Positions 31,070-40,031 of a DNA stretch of 64,000 nucleotides are shown here, piece after piece. Source of the stretch: Sulfuritalea sp. (GTDB taxonomy: Bacteria > Pseudomonadota > Gammaproteobacteria > Burkholderiales > Rhodocyclaceae); NCBI GenBank assembly GCA_016716965.1, contig JADJUP010000003.1:1-64000 (forward strand). Reading direction: 5' to 3'. A model generated the notes under the pieces. The model did no database searches and was not told the origin of the DNA. It worked only from the letters and a program-made list of their open reading frames with translations. Positions within the stretch are counted from its first letter, which is position 1. Each line of letters starts with the position of its first letter. The position numbers and the translations under genes are program-made.

Positions 31070-32113
31070 ATGAAGCGCAGCGCACTTTTGCTTGCCCTCC
31101 CTTTCCTCGTCGCCTGCAGCGAGCCACCGCTGCCGGCGGCGCCGCTGAAACTGGTGCGCACGCTGATAGTCGGCGCTGACGGTACGGCGACCCCGGGCGC
31201 GGGACGCAGTTACAGCGGCGAAGTGCGCGCGCGCATCGAGACCACGCTGGGTTTTCGCATAGCCGGCAAGATCGTCGAACGTCGCGCGGACCTCGGTGCG
31301 GCAGTCAAGGCCGGGCAGGTGCTGGCTCGTCTCGACCCGGCCGATGCCGGCCTGCAGGCGACGCAGGCCGAGGCGCAGCGCGCATTGGCGGCGGCCGACC
31401 TGGCGCGCTCCCGGGATCTGAAGGTCAAGAACTTCATTAGCGCGGCGGCGCTCGATGCGCGGGAAACCGCGTTCAAGGCGGCCGAGGCGCAGGCGATGCT
31501 GGCGAGGAACCAGGCGAGTTACACGACGCTGGTCGCCGATCGCAACGGCGTGATCGGCCAGGTTCTGGCCGAACCGGGGCAGGTGGTCGGCGTCGGCCAG
31601 GCGGTTTTCCGACTTGCGCCCGACGGCGATCGGGAAATCGCCATCGCCATACCCGAAGGCGAGGTCTCGGGTTTCAAACTCGGCCAGGCGGCACGGGTCA
31701 CGCTTTGGGCCGCAGCCGGGCCGGGCGCGCAAGAACCGCTGGGCGGCACGCTGCGCGAGGTTTCGCCCGTTGCCGATCCGGTGACCCGCACCTATGCCGC
31801 GCGCGTCAGCCTCAAGGGCGCCGATCCGCTGCTGCCGCTGGGGATGAGCGCGACCGTTAGCTTTCCGTCCGGCACCTCTGGTGCGGCCCGGCTGATGGTG
31901 CCGTTGACGTCGATCTTCCAGCAGGGCAATCAGCCGGCGGTTTGGAAAGTCGGCGCTGACGGCACGGTGACCCTGCAGCGCGTCACGGTCGCGGCTTACA
32001 CGGACTCCGGTGCCGTCGTCAGCGAGGGACTGGCCGTTGGCGAGCAGATTGTCGCGGCCGGAGTGAACCTGTTGACTGCCGGCGAAAAGGTTCGCGTGGC
32101 GGCAGCCAAATGA
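31070..32113 (+). CDS. RND efflux periplasmic adaptor (MFP), pump 2
   Basis: A 347-residue lipoprotein-like adaptor (LLALPFLVACSEP). HlyD-type core: GFRIAGKIVERRADLGAAVK, RNGVIGQVLAEPGQVVGVGQ, VADPVTRTYAARVSLKGADP. ATG 31070 has GGAG 7 bases upstream and follows pump 1 by 10 bases. Repeat-like segments, copies 7 and 8, fall at 31166 and 31945 and both encode VGADGT. Confidence 0.93.
   Translation: MKRSALLLALPFLVACSEPPLPAAPLKLVRTLIVGADGTATPGAGRSYSGEVRARIETTLGFRIAGKIVERRADLGAAVKAGQVLARLDPADAGLQATQAEAQRALAAADLARSRDLKVKNFISAAALDARETAFKAAEAQAMLARNQASYTTLVADRNGVIGQVLAEPGQVVGVGQAVFRLAPDGDREIAIAIPEGEVSGFKLGQAARVTLWAAAGPGAQEPLGGTLREVSPVADPVTRTYAARVSLKGADPLLPLGMSATVSFPSGTSGAARLMVPLTSIFQQGNQPAVWKVGADGTVTLQRVTVAAYTDSGAVVSEGLAVGEQIVAAGVNLLTAGEKVRVAAAK
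31166..31192 (+). repeat. Dispersed short repeat, copy 7 (divergent, in adaptor gene)
   Basis: AGTCGGCGCTGA then CGGTACGGCGACC; one mismatch to the core 12-mer. In frame, encoding VGADGTATP near the mature N-terminus. It could be chance coding similarity. Confidence 0.45.
31945..31971 (+). repeat. Dispersed short repeat, copy 8 (divergent, in adaptor gene)
   Basis: AGTCGGCGCTGA then CGGCACGGTGACC, encoding VGADGTVTL. VG.DG.V is common in adaptors, so this copy may be coincidental. Confidence 0.35.
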
Positions 32114-35100
32114 AACAGCTGAACCTTTCCGAGTGGGCCTTGCGGCACCAGTCGATGGTGCTGTATCTCATGATCGTGTTCATGATCGGTGGCGTGCTGT
32201 CCTTCTTCAGCCTTGGGCGTGCCGAGGACCCGGACTTCACTTTCAAGGTCATGGTGGTGCGCACCCTGTGGCCGGGTGCCAACGCGCAGCAGGTCGAGCA
32301 GCAACTGACCGAGCGCATCGAAAAGAAGCTCGCCGAAACGCCCTGGGTGGACGTGCTGCGCACGGCGTCCAAACCTGGCGAGTCGCTGACCATCGTCATA
32401 CTCAAGGACTACACGCCCAAGACCGAGGTACCCGAGGCGTGGCGCCAGGTGAGGAAGAAGCTCGACGACATCCGCCACACCCTCCCGGCCGGTGTGCAGG
32501 GCCCCTTCCCCAACGACGAGTTCGGTGACGTGCAGATCAAGATTTTTGCGCTCACCTCGCGCGACGACAAGACCGGCTACACCATGGGCGACCTGCGGCG
32601 CGAGGCCGACAGGCTGGCGCGAGAACTGCGCCGGGTGCCGGACGTGAAGAAGATCGAACTGATCGGCGTGCAGGACGAAAAGATCTACATCGATGTCAGT
32701 CCGGCCAGGCTGGCGGCAATGGGCCTGGTGCCGACCCAGGTGTTCGATGCCCTGCAGCGGCAGAATGCCGTGGCGCCGTCCGGCCATGTCGAAACCGAGA
32801 CCGACCGTGTGCGATTGCGGGTTTCCGGTCCCTTCGAAAGCGTCGATGCGCTGCGCAATGCCGCGCTTTCCGTCGGTGGGCGGCAATTCCGCCTCGGCGA
32901 CATCGCGCGCGTGACGCGCGGCCTGGTCGATCCGCCCGCGCCGCGCATGCGGGTGGCCGGGCGCGATGCGATCGGACTGGGTATCGTCATGGCGCGCGGC
33001 GGCAACGTCATCGACCTCGGCGAGAACCTGTCGGTGGCCATGAACCGCCTGCAGCAGGACCTGCCGGTGGGCATGGACGTGCATACCGTGTTCGACCAGC
33101 CGCAGATCGTCAAGACTTCGCTCAACCTCTTCGTGCGTACGCTGGGTGAGGCCATGATCATCGTGCTCGCCGTGTCCTTCCTCAGCCTTGGCTGGCGCAC
33201 CGGCACTGTGGTCGCGCTGTCGATCCCGCTGGTCCTCGCGATGACCTTCCTCGCCATGAAGCTCTTCGGCATCGACCTGCAGCGCATTTCGCTTGGCGCC
33301 CTGGTGATCGCGCTGGGCCTGCTGGTCGACGATGCAATCATTGCGGCGGAAATGATGGTGGTAAAGATGGAGCAGGGCTGGGATCGCTTCAAGGCAGCGA
33401 CCTTCGCCTACACGTCGACGGCCTTCCCGATGCTGACCGGCACACTGATCACGGCGGCAGGTTTCACTCCGGTCGGCTTTGCCAAATCGGGTGCCGGCGA
33501 GTACACGATTTCCATTTTTCAGGTTGTCACCATCGCATTGCTGGTGTCGTGGATCGTCGCCGTGATATTCACGCCATGGCTCGGCTACAAGCTGCTCGAC
33601 CCGGCGAAGCTGCGCGCGATCGCCGAGAAGCACGGCGGCGACATTTACGACTCGCCCTTCTATCGGCGCTTCCGCGCACTTGTGGTGTGGTGCCTGCGCC
33701 ATCGCTGGCTGGTGATCTTCGCCACGGTGGGATTCTTCGCGCTGTCGCTGGTGGCCTTCAACAAGGGCGTCCAGAAGCAGTTTTTCCCCGCCGCCAGCCG
33801 GCCCGAGATAATGATCGACATCTGGCTGCCGCAAGGCGCCTCGCTCAAGGCCACCGAGCGCGAGGTCAAGCGCGTCGAAGCGCTGCTGGACAAGGACGAG
33901 AACATCGCCTCGTGGTCCTCCTACATCGGCAACGGCGCGCCGCGCTTCTTCCTTTCGCTGGATCAGCAGCTCTTCGCCGACAACTTCGGGCAAATGGTGA
34001 TCGTCACCAAGGGCCTCAGGGAACGCGAAATTGTCAAAAACCGCCTGGAGGCGGCCTTCGACGCCGCCGATGGTTCATGGTCGCACCTGCGGTTGCGCGT
34101 AGTGCGGCTGGAGAACGGCCCGCCGGTGGGATATCCCGTGCAGTTCCGCGTCCTCGGTGAGGACCTGACGGCACTGCGCGACAGCGCGGCCGGGATCTCC
34201 GCCGTGATGCGGGCGCACCCCAACTTGCGCAACGTGAACTTCGACTGGAACGATCGCGTCAAGGCGATGCGTGTCGAAATCGACCAGGCCCGCGCCCGCG
34301 TGCTCGGCGTCGCCAGCCAGGACGTTGCGCTGGCGCTGCAGGGCTGGCTGGTCGGCGCGACGGTGACCCAGTTTCGCGAGAACGATCAGTTGATCGACGT
34401 GGTCTGGCGCGCCGGTGCCGAGCGGGGTGGCGCCGGGCCGGAGTCTGCTGATCCGCGTACCTTGACGCGCCTGCCCGACCTCGACATCGTCGCCAGCAGC
34501 GGCCGACACATCCCGCTGGCCCAGGTCGCGCGCCTGGTGCCGGTGCTGGAGGAAGGCCTGATTTGGCGCCGCGACCGCCTGCCGGCGATCACCGTGCGCG
34601 CCGACGCGGTGGGGTCGATGCAGCCGCAGGCGATTTCGGCCCAGATCGACCAGCAACTGACGGAACTGCGTGCTACGCTGCCGCCGGGTTTCCGCATCGA
34701 GCTGGGCGGTTCGACCGAGGAATCGGCCAAAGGCGAGAACTCGATCAAGGCGGTGGTGCCGCTGATGATCGTCGGCGTCATTACCTTGCTGATGATCCAG
34801 TTGCAAAGCATCAGCCGTAGCATCATGGTGCTGCTCACGGCACCTCTGGGCCTGATCGGCGTCACGCTTGCGCTGTTGGTCTTCCGGGTGCCCTATGGCT
34901 TCGTCGCCAACCTCGGCGTAATCGCACTGATGGGTATGATCCTGCGCAATTCGGTGATCCTGGTAGACCAGATCGAACAGGACGAGCAGGCCGGCAAGAG
35001 CGAGTGGGAGGCGATCGTGGGCTCCACGGTGCGGCGTTTCCGCCCCATCGTATTGACTGCGGCGGCGGCGGTGCTGGCCATGATCCCGCTCACGCGACAG

Positions 35101-35238
35101 GTGTTCTGGGGGCCGATGGCAGTAGCCATCATGGGCGGCCTGATCGTCGCCACGGTGCTGACCTGCCTCTTCCTGCCGGCTCTTTATGCGGCGTGGTTCC
35201 GGGTCAAGGAACCCGTTGCCGAGGCGGCGGCAGCGTAG
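32110..35238 (+). CDS. RND efflux pump 2, inner-membrane transporter
   Basis: 1042 residues. N-terminus NLSEWALRHQSMVLYLMIVF and SFFSLGRAEDPDFTFKVMVV define the branch of RND pumps paired with RND_mfp lipoprotein adaptors. Proton relay helix VIALGLLVDDAIIAAEMMVV; later helix LGVIALMGMILRNSVILVDQ. Overlaps its adaptor by 4 bases (ATGA). Two complete adaptor/pump pairs in one operon with no outer-membrane factor; TolC is encoded 1.2 kb downstream in a separate unit. Confidence 0.95.
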   Translation: MKQLNLSEWALRHQSMVLYLMIVFMIGGVLSFFSLGRAEDPDFTFKVMVVRTLWPGANAQQVEQQLTERIEKKLAETPWVDVLRTASKPGESLTIVILKDYTPKTEVPEAWRQVRKKLDDIRHTLPAGVQGPFPNDEFGDVQIKIFALTSRDDKTGYTMGDLRREADRLARELRRVPDVKKIELIGVQDEKIYIDVSPARLAAMGLVPTQVFDALQRQNAVAPSGHVETETDRVRLRVSGPFESVDALRNAALSVGGRQFRLGDIARVTRGLVDPPAPRMRVAGRDAIGLGIVMARGGNVIDLGENLSVAMNRLQQDLPVGMDVHTVFDQPQIVKTSLNLFVRTLGEAMIIVLAVSFLSLGWRTGTVVALSIPLVLAMTFLAMKLFGIDLQRISLGALVIALGLLVDDAIIAAEMMVVKMEQGWDRFKAATFAYTSTAFPMLTGTLITAAGFTPVGFAKSGAGEYTISIFQVVTIALLVSWIVAVIFTPWLGYKLLDPAKLRAIAEKHGGDIYDSPFYRRFRALVVWCLRHRWLVIFATVGFFALSLVAFNKGVQKQFFPAASRPEIMIDIWLPQGASLKATEREVKRVEALLDKDENIASWSSYIGNGAPRFFLSLDQQLFADNFGQMVIVTKGLREREIVKNRLEAAFDAADGSWSHLRLRVVRLENGPPVGYPVQFRVLGEDLTALRDSAAGISAVMRAHPNLRNVNFDWNDRVKAMRVEIDQARARVLGVASQDVALALQGWLVGATVTQFRENDQLIDVVWRAGAERGGAGPESADPRTLTRLPDLDIVASSGRHIPLAQVARLVPVLEEGLIWRRDRLPAITVRADAVGSMQPQAISAQIDQQLTELRATLPPGFRIELGGSTEESAKGENSIKAVVPLMIVGVITLLMIQLQSISRSIMVLLTAPLGLIGVTLALLVFRVPYGFVANLGVIALMGMILRNSVILVDQIEQDEQAGKSEWEAIVGSTVRRFRPIVLTAAAAVLAMIPLTRQVFWGPMAVAIMGGLIVATVLTCLFLPALYAAWFRVKEPVAEAAAA

Positions 35239-35266
35239 AATCCTGCCCTTGTCGGCATCAGACAAG

Positions 35267-35284
35267 TATTAGAGTATGCTAATA
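35267..35284. promoter_or_regulatory. Inverted repeat TATTAG-N6-CTAATA upstream of pcm-like gene
   Basis: A perfect 6-bp inverted repeat with a 6-base centre (AGTATG), overlapping a possible -10 (TATGCT/TAATAT), 20 bases before the pcm-like start and just before the ribosome site AGGAG. It looks like an operator of a small dimeric repressor; the regulator is unknown. Confidence 0.6.
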
Positions 35285-35303
35285 TAGATTTCAGGAGACT
35301 TCA

Positions 35304-35960
35304 ATGAATTTCGAACTAGCCCGTTTCAACATGATCGAGCAACAACTGCGTCCGGGGAAGGTTCTGAATCCGGGCGTGCTCGAGGTGCTGCACGTGGTCA
35401 AGCGCGAAGAGTTCGTGCCGCCCGCGCTGCGCCGGCTGGCGTTTGCCGATACCGAAGTGCCGCTGGGCGGCACCGAGGGTGCGCGCATGTGCGCGCCGAT
35501 CGTCGAAGCTCTGGCGCTGCAGGCGCTGGCGATGGAGAAGCATGAGAACGTGCTGGAGATCGGCACCGGTTCCGGTTACATGGCGGCCCTGCTGGGTGCC
35601 CATGCGGACCATGTCTGGTCGCTGGAGATCGATCCGCAACTGGCGGAAACAGCGGCATCAAACCTGCGTCGTGCCGGGGTGACCAATGTGGTGGTGGAGA
35701 CCGGCAACGGCCTGTCGGGCCTGGCGGCCCACGCGCCCTACGATGCGATCATGGTGTCGGGAGCGGTGGCCAAGGTGCCCCAATTGTTGCTCGACCAGCT
35801 CAAGCCCGGTGGCCGGCTGTTTGCCTTCGAGGGCGCGGCGCCCGCCATGCAGGCTGTTCTATATCGGCGCAATGCAGACGGCTTCAGCCGCGTTGCCGTG
35901 TTCGAAACCGTGGTCGCGCCCTTGCGCGATGCCGAGCCCGCGCAGGCCTTCGTTTTTTGA
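35304..35960 (+). CDS. Protein-L-isoaspartate O-methyltransferase family protein
   Basis: 218 residues. SAM motif VLEIGTGSGYMAALLGAHAD, plus PCMT blocks NMIEQQLRPG, VKREEFVPPALR, and GRLFAFEGAAPAMQAV. Genuine Pcm repairs isoaspartyl residues; this shorter form, next to a rhodanese and tolC, is the betaproteobacterial paralogue and its exact substrate is not certain. ATG 35304 with ribosome site CAGGAGACTTCA. Confidence 0.85.
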   Translation: MNFELARFNMIEQQLRPGKVLNPGVLEVLHVVKREEFVPPALRRLAFADTEVPLGGTEGARMCAPIVEALALQALAMEKHENVLEIGTGSGYMAALLGAHADHVWSLEIDPQLAETAASNLRRAGVTNVVVETGNGLSGLAAHAPYDAIMVSGAVAKVPQLLLDQLKPGGRLFAFEGAAPAMQAVLYRRNADGFSRVAVFETVVAPLRDAEPAQAFVF

Positions 35961-35963
35961 TCC

Positions 35964-36287
35964 ATGCGCCAGGTTTCCGCCGCCCAGCTCAGTCAATGGC
36001 TGGCCGATCCCCAACGCAGCAAGCCAGTCTTGCTCGACGTGCGCGAGCCGTGGGAGTTCGCTACCTGCCGCATCGATGGATCGCTCTCGATGCCCATGCG
36101 CGGCATCCCGGCTCGCCACCCGGAACTGAAGCGCGACGCCGAGATCGTCATGATCTGCCACCATGGTGCGCGCAGCTTTCAGGCCGGCATGTATCTGGAA
36201 CAACTGGGCTTCGGCGGCATCATCAACCTGCAGGGCGGTGTCGCCGCCTGGGCGCGGGATGTTGATCCGGCGATGCCGACGTACTGA
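35964..36287 (+). CDS. Rhodanese-like sulfurtransferase
   Basis: A 107-residue single-domain rhodanese (GlpE-like). Active-site loop MICHHGARSFQAG with the catalytic cysteine; N-terminal VLLDVREPWEFATCRIDGSL and C-terminal NLQGGVAAWARDVDPAMP are typical. It follows the pcm-like gene by 3 bases, so it is in the same operon and under the same inverted repeat. Confidence 0.92.
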   Translation: MRQVSAAQLSQWLADPQRSKPVLLDVREPWEFATCRIDGSLSMPMRGIPARHPELKRDAEIVMICHHGARSFQAGMYLEQLGFGGIINLQGGVAAWARDVDPAMPTY

Positions 36288-36354
36288 CACTCATGGCGCC
36301 GAGTTCTGTCCTCAGATGATGAAACACGCGAAGGGCGTCGGCCCGCCCCCCCAT

Positions 36355-36370
36355 CCCCCCTCGCGGGGGG
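36355..36370. other. GC hairpin in the rhodanese-tolC gap
   Basis: CCCCCC-TCGC-GGGGGG, a 6-bp perfect stem with a 4-base loop, in the 166-base gap 36288-36453. No T-run follows on either side, so it is not a standard intrinsic terminator. The rest of the gap (repeated GCTCGCTTCGCTCGA-like motifs) has no ORF. Confidence 0.6.
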
Positions 36371-36453
36371 CTACCAATCGGCTCGCTTCGCTCGACTGAA
36401 TCGGGTCGCTTCGAACGAGTCGTTACACATAGGCATTGAGCCGCGGAGCAAGC

Positions 36454-37770
36454 ATGAGAAATGCCCTTTTCCTGATGATTGCCGGCTGCATGTCCGCCGG
36501 CCTCGCCCATGGCGCCGACCTGATGGCGGTCTATCGCGACGCGCTGGCCTACGACGCGCAGTTCGCCGCGGCCAAGGCCACCGTGGATGCCGGACGCGAA
36601 AAGCTGCCGCAGGGTCGTTCGGGTTTGCTGCCGACCATCGGTTTTGGTGCCAGCACGACCTGGAACGACAGCGAGACCACCGCGCGCGTCAATGGCGCCG
36701 CGACCACGAACCGCGAATTCAACAGCAATGGCTGGGAAGTGCGGCTGACACAACCGCTGTTCCGCTGGCAGAACTGGGTCGCCTACAACCAGTCGGAACT
36801 TGCCGTCGCCCAGGCCGAAGCCCAGTTCGGACTGGCGCGGCAGGACCTGATCGTGCGTACCGCCCAGGCGTATTTCGACGTCCTGCTGGCGCAGGATGTG
36901 CTCGCGACTGCGCAGGCGCAGAAGGTGGCGATTGCCGAACAACTGGAATCAGCAAAGCGCAATTTCGAGGTCGGCACGTCGACCATCACCGATACCCATG
37001 AAGCCCAGGCCCGCTACGACCTCACCAGCGCGCAGGAAATCGCCGCCCAGAACGACCTCAACGTCAAACGCCAGGTGTTGCGCTCCGTGATCGGCAAGGA
37101 GCCGGAGGGCCTCAAGAATCTGAAGCCGGGCGTGCAGCTTGCGGGTCCGCAGCCCGCCGACATCGCCAAGTGGGTCGAAATGGCCGAAACGGCAAGCGCG
37201 TCGGTGCAGATTTACCAGGCCCTGTACGAGATTGCCGAGCGCGAAATCGAGAAGCAGCGCGCCGGGCACTACCCGACGCTGGACCTGGTTGCCACCAATG
37301 GCCGCAACGGTGCGGGAGGCGGAACCACCGGCGGCTTCGACAGCAAATCGAGCACCGTCGGCCTGCAGTTGTCGATCCCGATCTACGCCGGCGGCGTCAC
37401 CGCGTCGCGCGACCGTGAAGCAGTCGCCCTGAAGGAAAAGGCCGCGGCCGACCTCGACAACGCGCGCCGCACCGCCGCGCTCAACGCGCGCCAGGCTTAC
37501 CTCGGCGTGAGTTCCGGCCTGGCGCAGGTGAAGGCCTACGAAGCGGCGCTGACTTCGTCGCAGTCGGCCCTCGATTCGAACAAGCTCGGCTACGAAGTCG
37601 GCGTGCGCATCAACATCGACGTGCTGAACGCGCAAAGCCAGCTCTTCGACACCCGCCAGAAGCTGGCCAAGGCCAGGCTGGATACCCTTGGCGCCTTGCT
37701 GAAACTCAAGGCTTCCGCCGGCAGCCTCTCAGAGGACGACGTCGCCGCGATCAACGCGTTGCTCGACTGA
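36454..37770 (+). CDS. tolC: TolC-family outer-membrane efflux channel
   Basis: 438 residues. Start ATG 36454 gives a signal peptide (MRNALFLMIAGCMSAGLAHG). The mature part has the TolC double repeat: LMAVYRDALAYDAQFAAAKA, PQGRSGLLPTIGFGAS, helical repeats, LSIPIYAGGVTASRDREAVA and NIDVLNAQSQLFDTRQKL. It forms the outer-membrane duct for RND pumps and type I secretion, so it may serve both pump pairs at 27-35 kb and the HlyB-type exporter at 8.6 kb. It converges on waaA with a 20-base overlap. Confidence 0.95.
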   Translation: MRNALFLMIAGCMSAGLAHGADLMAVYRDALAYDAQFAAAKATVDAGREKLPQGRSGLLPTIGFGASTTWNDSETTARVNGAATTNREFNSNGWEVRLTQPLFRWQNWVAYNQSELAVAQAEAQFGLARQDLIVRTAQAYFDVLLAQDVLATAQAQKVAIAEQLESAKRNFEVGTSTITDTHEAQARYDLTSAQEIAAQNDLNVKRQVLRSVIGKEPEGLKNLKPGVQLAGPQPADIAKWVEMAETASASVQIYQALYEIAEREIEKQRAGHYPTLDLVATNGRNGAGGGTTGGFDSKSSTVGLQLSIPIYAGGVTASRDREAVALKEKAAADLDNARRTAALNARQAYLGVSSGLAQVKAYEAALTSSQSALDSNKLGYEVGVRINIDVLNAQSQLFDTRQKLAKARLDTLGALLKLKASAGSLSEDDVAAINALLD

Positions 37771-39028
37771 GCAACTCCATGGTCCGCGCCGTTGCGCCGC
37801 GATGGCGCTCGGCGAAGCGCTGTCCGGCGCTGCCCATCGTTTGCAGCAGCGCGTCATCTGCCAGCAGTTCCTGAACCTGATGCACCAGGTCGTCGGCATC
37901 GACGATCGTCCGCGCCGCGCCGCAGGACACGGCCGCGCGCGCCGCGTCGGCGAAGTTGCGGGTTGACGGCCCGATCAGGATGGGCGTACCGCAGGCCGCG
38001 GCCTCGATCAGGTTCTGGCTGCCGAAATCGAGCAGGCTGCCGCCGATGAAGGCGAGGTCCGCCGAGGCGTAGTAGGCGAACATCTCGCCCATGCTGTCGC
38101 CGATCAGCACATCGGTATCGCCGGCCACCACCGTGTTTTCGCTGCGCAACTGCACGCGGTAGCCGCTTTCGCGGGCAAGCTTCGCGACGTCGGCAAAGCG
38201 TTGCGGATGGCGCGGCACGATGACCAGCAGCGCCTTGGCGTCATCCGCATGACTACCGACGGACGCAAGCTTGCGCCAGGCATCGAGGATCAGTGCTTCC
38301 TCGCCCTCGCGGGTACTGGCGGCGAGCCAGGCCTTTCGTTCGCCATGGAGTTGGCGGAGCTCGGCGCCAAGTTCGAACTGTCGGGCGGGTACCGCGATAT
38401 CGAACTTGAGGTTGCCGGTCACGGTGATTTGCCGCGCGCCGAGGGCTTCCAGTCGTGCGGCATCGTCATTCGATTGGGCGCCGATGGCCGTCAGTGAAGC
38501 CAGGGCCTCGCGCGTCAGGGCCGCGAATTTCTCATAGCGGCGCGCGGAACGATCCGACAGGCGGGCATTGACCAGCAGCAGTGGTACCGATTCCTCACGG
38601 CAGGCGGCGACCAGGTTCGGCCACAACTCGGTTTCCATGATCAGGCCGAGCCGCGGCCGAAAATGGCGCAGGAAGCGGCGCATCGCCCAGGGCGTGTCGT
38701 AGGGCAGGTAGATGCGTTCGACGCGGTCGCCGAAGAGGGCTTCCGAAGTCGCGCGTCCGGTCGGCGTCATGTGGGTGAACAGGATGCGGTGGTCCGGATA
38801 GGCCTCGCGCAGTGCCGCTACCAGAGGCTGCGCCGCCCGGGTTTCGCCAACCGATACCGCGTGCAGCCAGATCGTCGGCGTGGCGGCTCCAGGCGCAGCA
38901 CCGTAACGGGCGAAGCGTTCGCCCCAGTGGCGAAGGTACTCCGGCTGCCTGCGGGCGCGCCAGAGCAGGTGCATGACCGCCCAGGGCAGCAGCGCCAATA
39001 TCGCCAGGCTGTAAAGGAAGCGCGCCAT
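37751..39028 (-). CDS. waaA: Kdo transferase
   Basis: A 425-residue inner-membrane-associated enzyme adding Kdo to lipid IVA in LPS inner core synthesis. One N-terminal membrane segment, GT30 blocks WLHAVSVGETRAAQPLVAAL, ILFTHMTPTGRATSEALFGD, LIMETELWPNLVAACREESV, IGGSLLDFGSQNLIEAAACG. Start overlaps the waaC stop (ATGA). Confidence 0.96.
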   Translation of the reverse strand: MARFLYSLAILALLPWAVMHLLWRARRQPEYLRHWGERFARYGAAPGAATPTIWLHAVSVGETRAAQPLVAALREAYPDHRILFTHMTPTGRATSEALFGDRVERIYLPYDTPWAMRRFLRHFRPRLGLIMETELWPNLVAACREESVPLLLVNARLSDRSARRYEKFAALTREALASLTAIGAQSNDDAARLEALGARQITVTGNLKFDIAVPARQFELGAELRQLHGERKAWLAASTREGEEALILDAWRKLASVGSHADDAKALLVIVPRHPQRFADVAKLARESGYRVQLRSENTVVAGDTDVLIGDSMGEMFAYYASADLAFIGGSLLDFGSQNLIEAAACGTPILIGPSTRNFADAARAAVSCGAARTIVDADDLVHQVQELLADDALLQTMGSAGQRFAERHRGATARTMELLSRATR

Positions 39029-39969
39029 CAGATCAGCGGCATGGCCGCCGCCAACACCGAATCGACCGAGGGCGGCTGGCCGCGGCTGCCCAGATTGATC
39101 GCCGGCGTCGCGGCGAGGACGCCGGTGAGCGTAGGGTTGGAGGCTGAAAACAGGGCAAGCGTCGGGCGTCCGAGTGCGGCCGCCAGATGCACCAGGCCGG
39201 TGTCGACGCCAACCACGATGCGGGCCGCTGCCAGTTGCCGTGCCAATTCGCCGAGGCCCGCGGGCGGCATCGCGACGGCCTGCGGGACCCGTGCCGCGAT
39301 GCGCGCTGCGCGCTCACGTTCGACGGCGTTTCCCGCCGGCAACAGACACCGCAGTCCGCGCTCCTGAAACCTGCAGCCCAGCGCGACCCAGCGCTCCTCG
39401 GGCCAGAGCTTGTCGTCGCGCGAGGTGGCGGTCAGCAGCACGGCACAGGGTCCATCAAGAGTCGGCGATGGTGGCACGGCGATTCCATAGGCCGCCCCCG
39501 GCGCGATGGCATAACCAGCGGCGAGCGCCGCCAGTTGTCGATTGCGCTCGACGGCGTGGAGATCGTTTGGCACCTCGAAGCATGCATCGTAGAAGTGTGC
39601 GGCAAGCGGTTCGCGCGCCGAAGATGCCCCGTAACCGCAGCGCCGGCCGCGCGCCATGCGGGCGATCAGCGCGCTTTTCAGCAGGCCCTGCGTATCGATC
39701 ACGCGATCATAGGATTCCACCTGCAGGCGGGTGCGAAACGCGCGCAGCTCCCTCCATGTGCTTCCGTCGAGGAGGGATTTGCGCCAGCGCCGCAGTGCCA
39801 CCGGGATCGTGTGGCGCACGCCGGGATGGAGGCCGACGATGTCGGTGTAGGCTTCCTCCACCACCCAGTCGATCGCCGCGTCCGGAAAATTCGCGCGCAA
39901 ATCCGTGACCACCGGCAGATTGTGGACCACATCGCCAAGCGAGGATGTCTTGATCAGGAGAATGCGCAT
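39028..39969 (-). CDS. waaC: LPS heptosyltransferase I
   Basis: A 313-residue GT9 enzyme adding the first L-glycero-D-manno-heptose to Kdo. Start ATG 39969 (MRILLIKTSSLGDVVHNLPV), the standard WaaC opening. Other blocks: IDWVVEEAYTDIVGLHPGV, DTQGLLKSALIARMA, LLTATSRDDKLWPEERWVAL, VVGVDTGLVHLAAALGRPT. Copy 9 of the dispersed repeat is antisense in it and covers AVPPSPTLD, between two conserved domains where a linker is tolerated. Confidence 0.95.
   Translation of the reverse strand: MRILLIKTSSLGDVVHNLPVVTDLRANFPDAAIDWVVEEAYTDIVGLHPGVRHTIPVALRRWRKSLLDGSTWRELRAFRTRLQVESYDRVIDTQGLLKSALIARMARGRRCGYGASSAREPLAAHFYDACFEVPNDLHAVERNRQLAALAAGYAIAPGAAYGIAVPPSPTLDGPCAVLLTATSRDDKLWPEERWVALGCRFQERGLRCLLPAGNAVERERAARIAARVPQAVAMPPAGLGELARQLAAARIVVGVDTGLVHLAAALGRPTLALFSASNPTLTGVLAATPAINLGSRGQPPSVDSVLAAAMPLI
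39458..39484 (+). repeat. Dispersed short repeat, copy 9 (antisense in waaC)
   Basis: AGAGTCGGCGATGG then TGGCACGGCGATT; one mismatch in the core. The frame of waaC is kept open. Confidence 0.6.
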
Positions 39970-40031
39970 CGGTAGGGGCGGGATGATGTCTTGCGCCGTA
40001 AAATGCATCCCGCCTGCAATTATAGCCGCCC

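Noticed and set aside
36355..36370. Intrinsic terminator after the rhodanese gene
   Set aside because: The hairpin is strong but no T-run follows on either strand.
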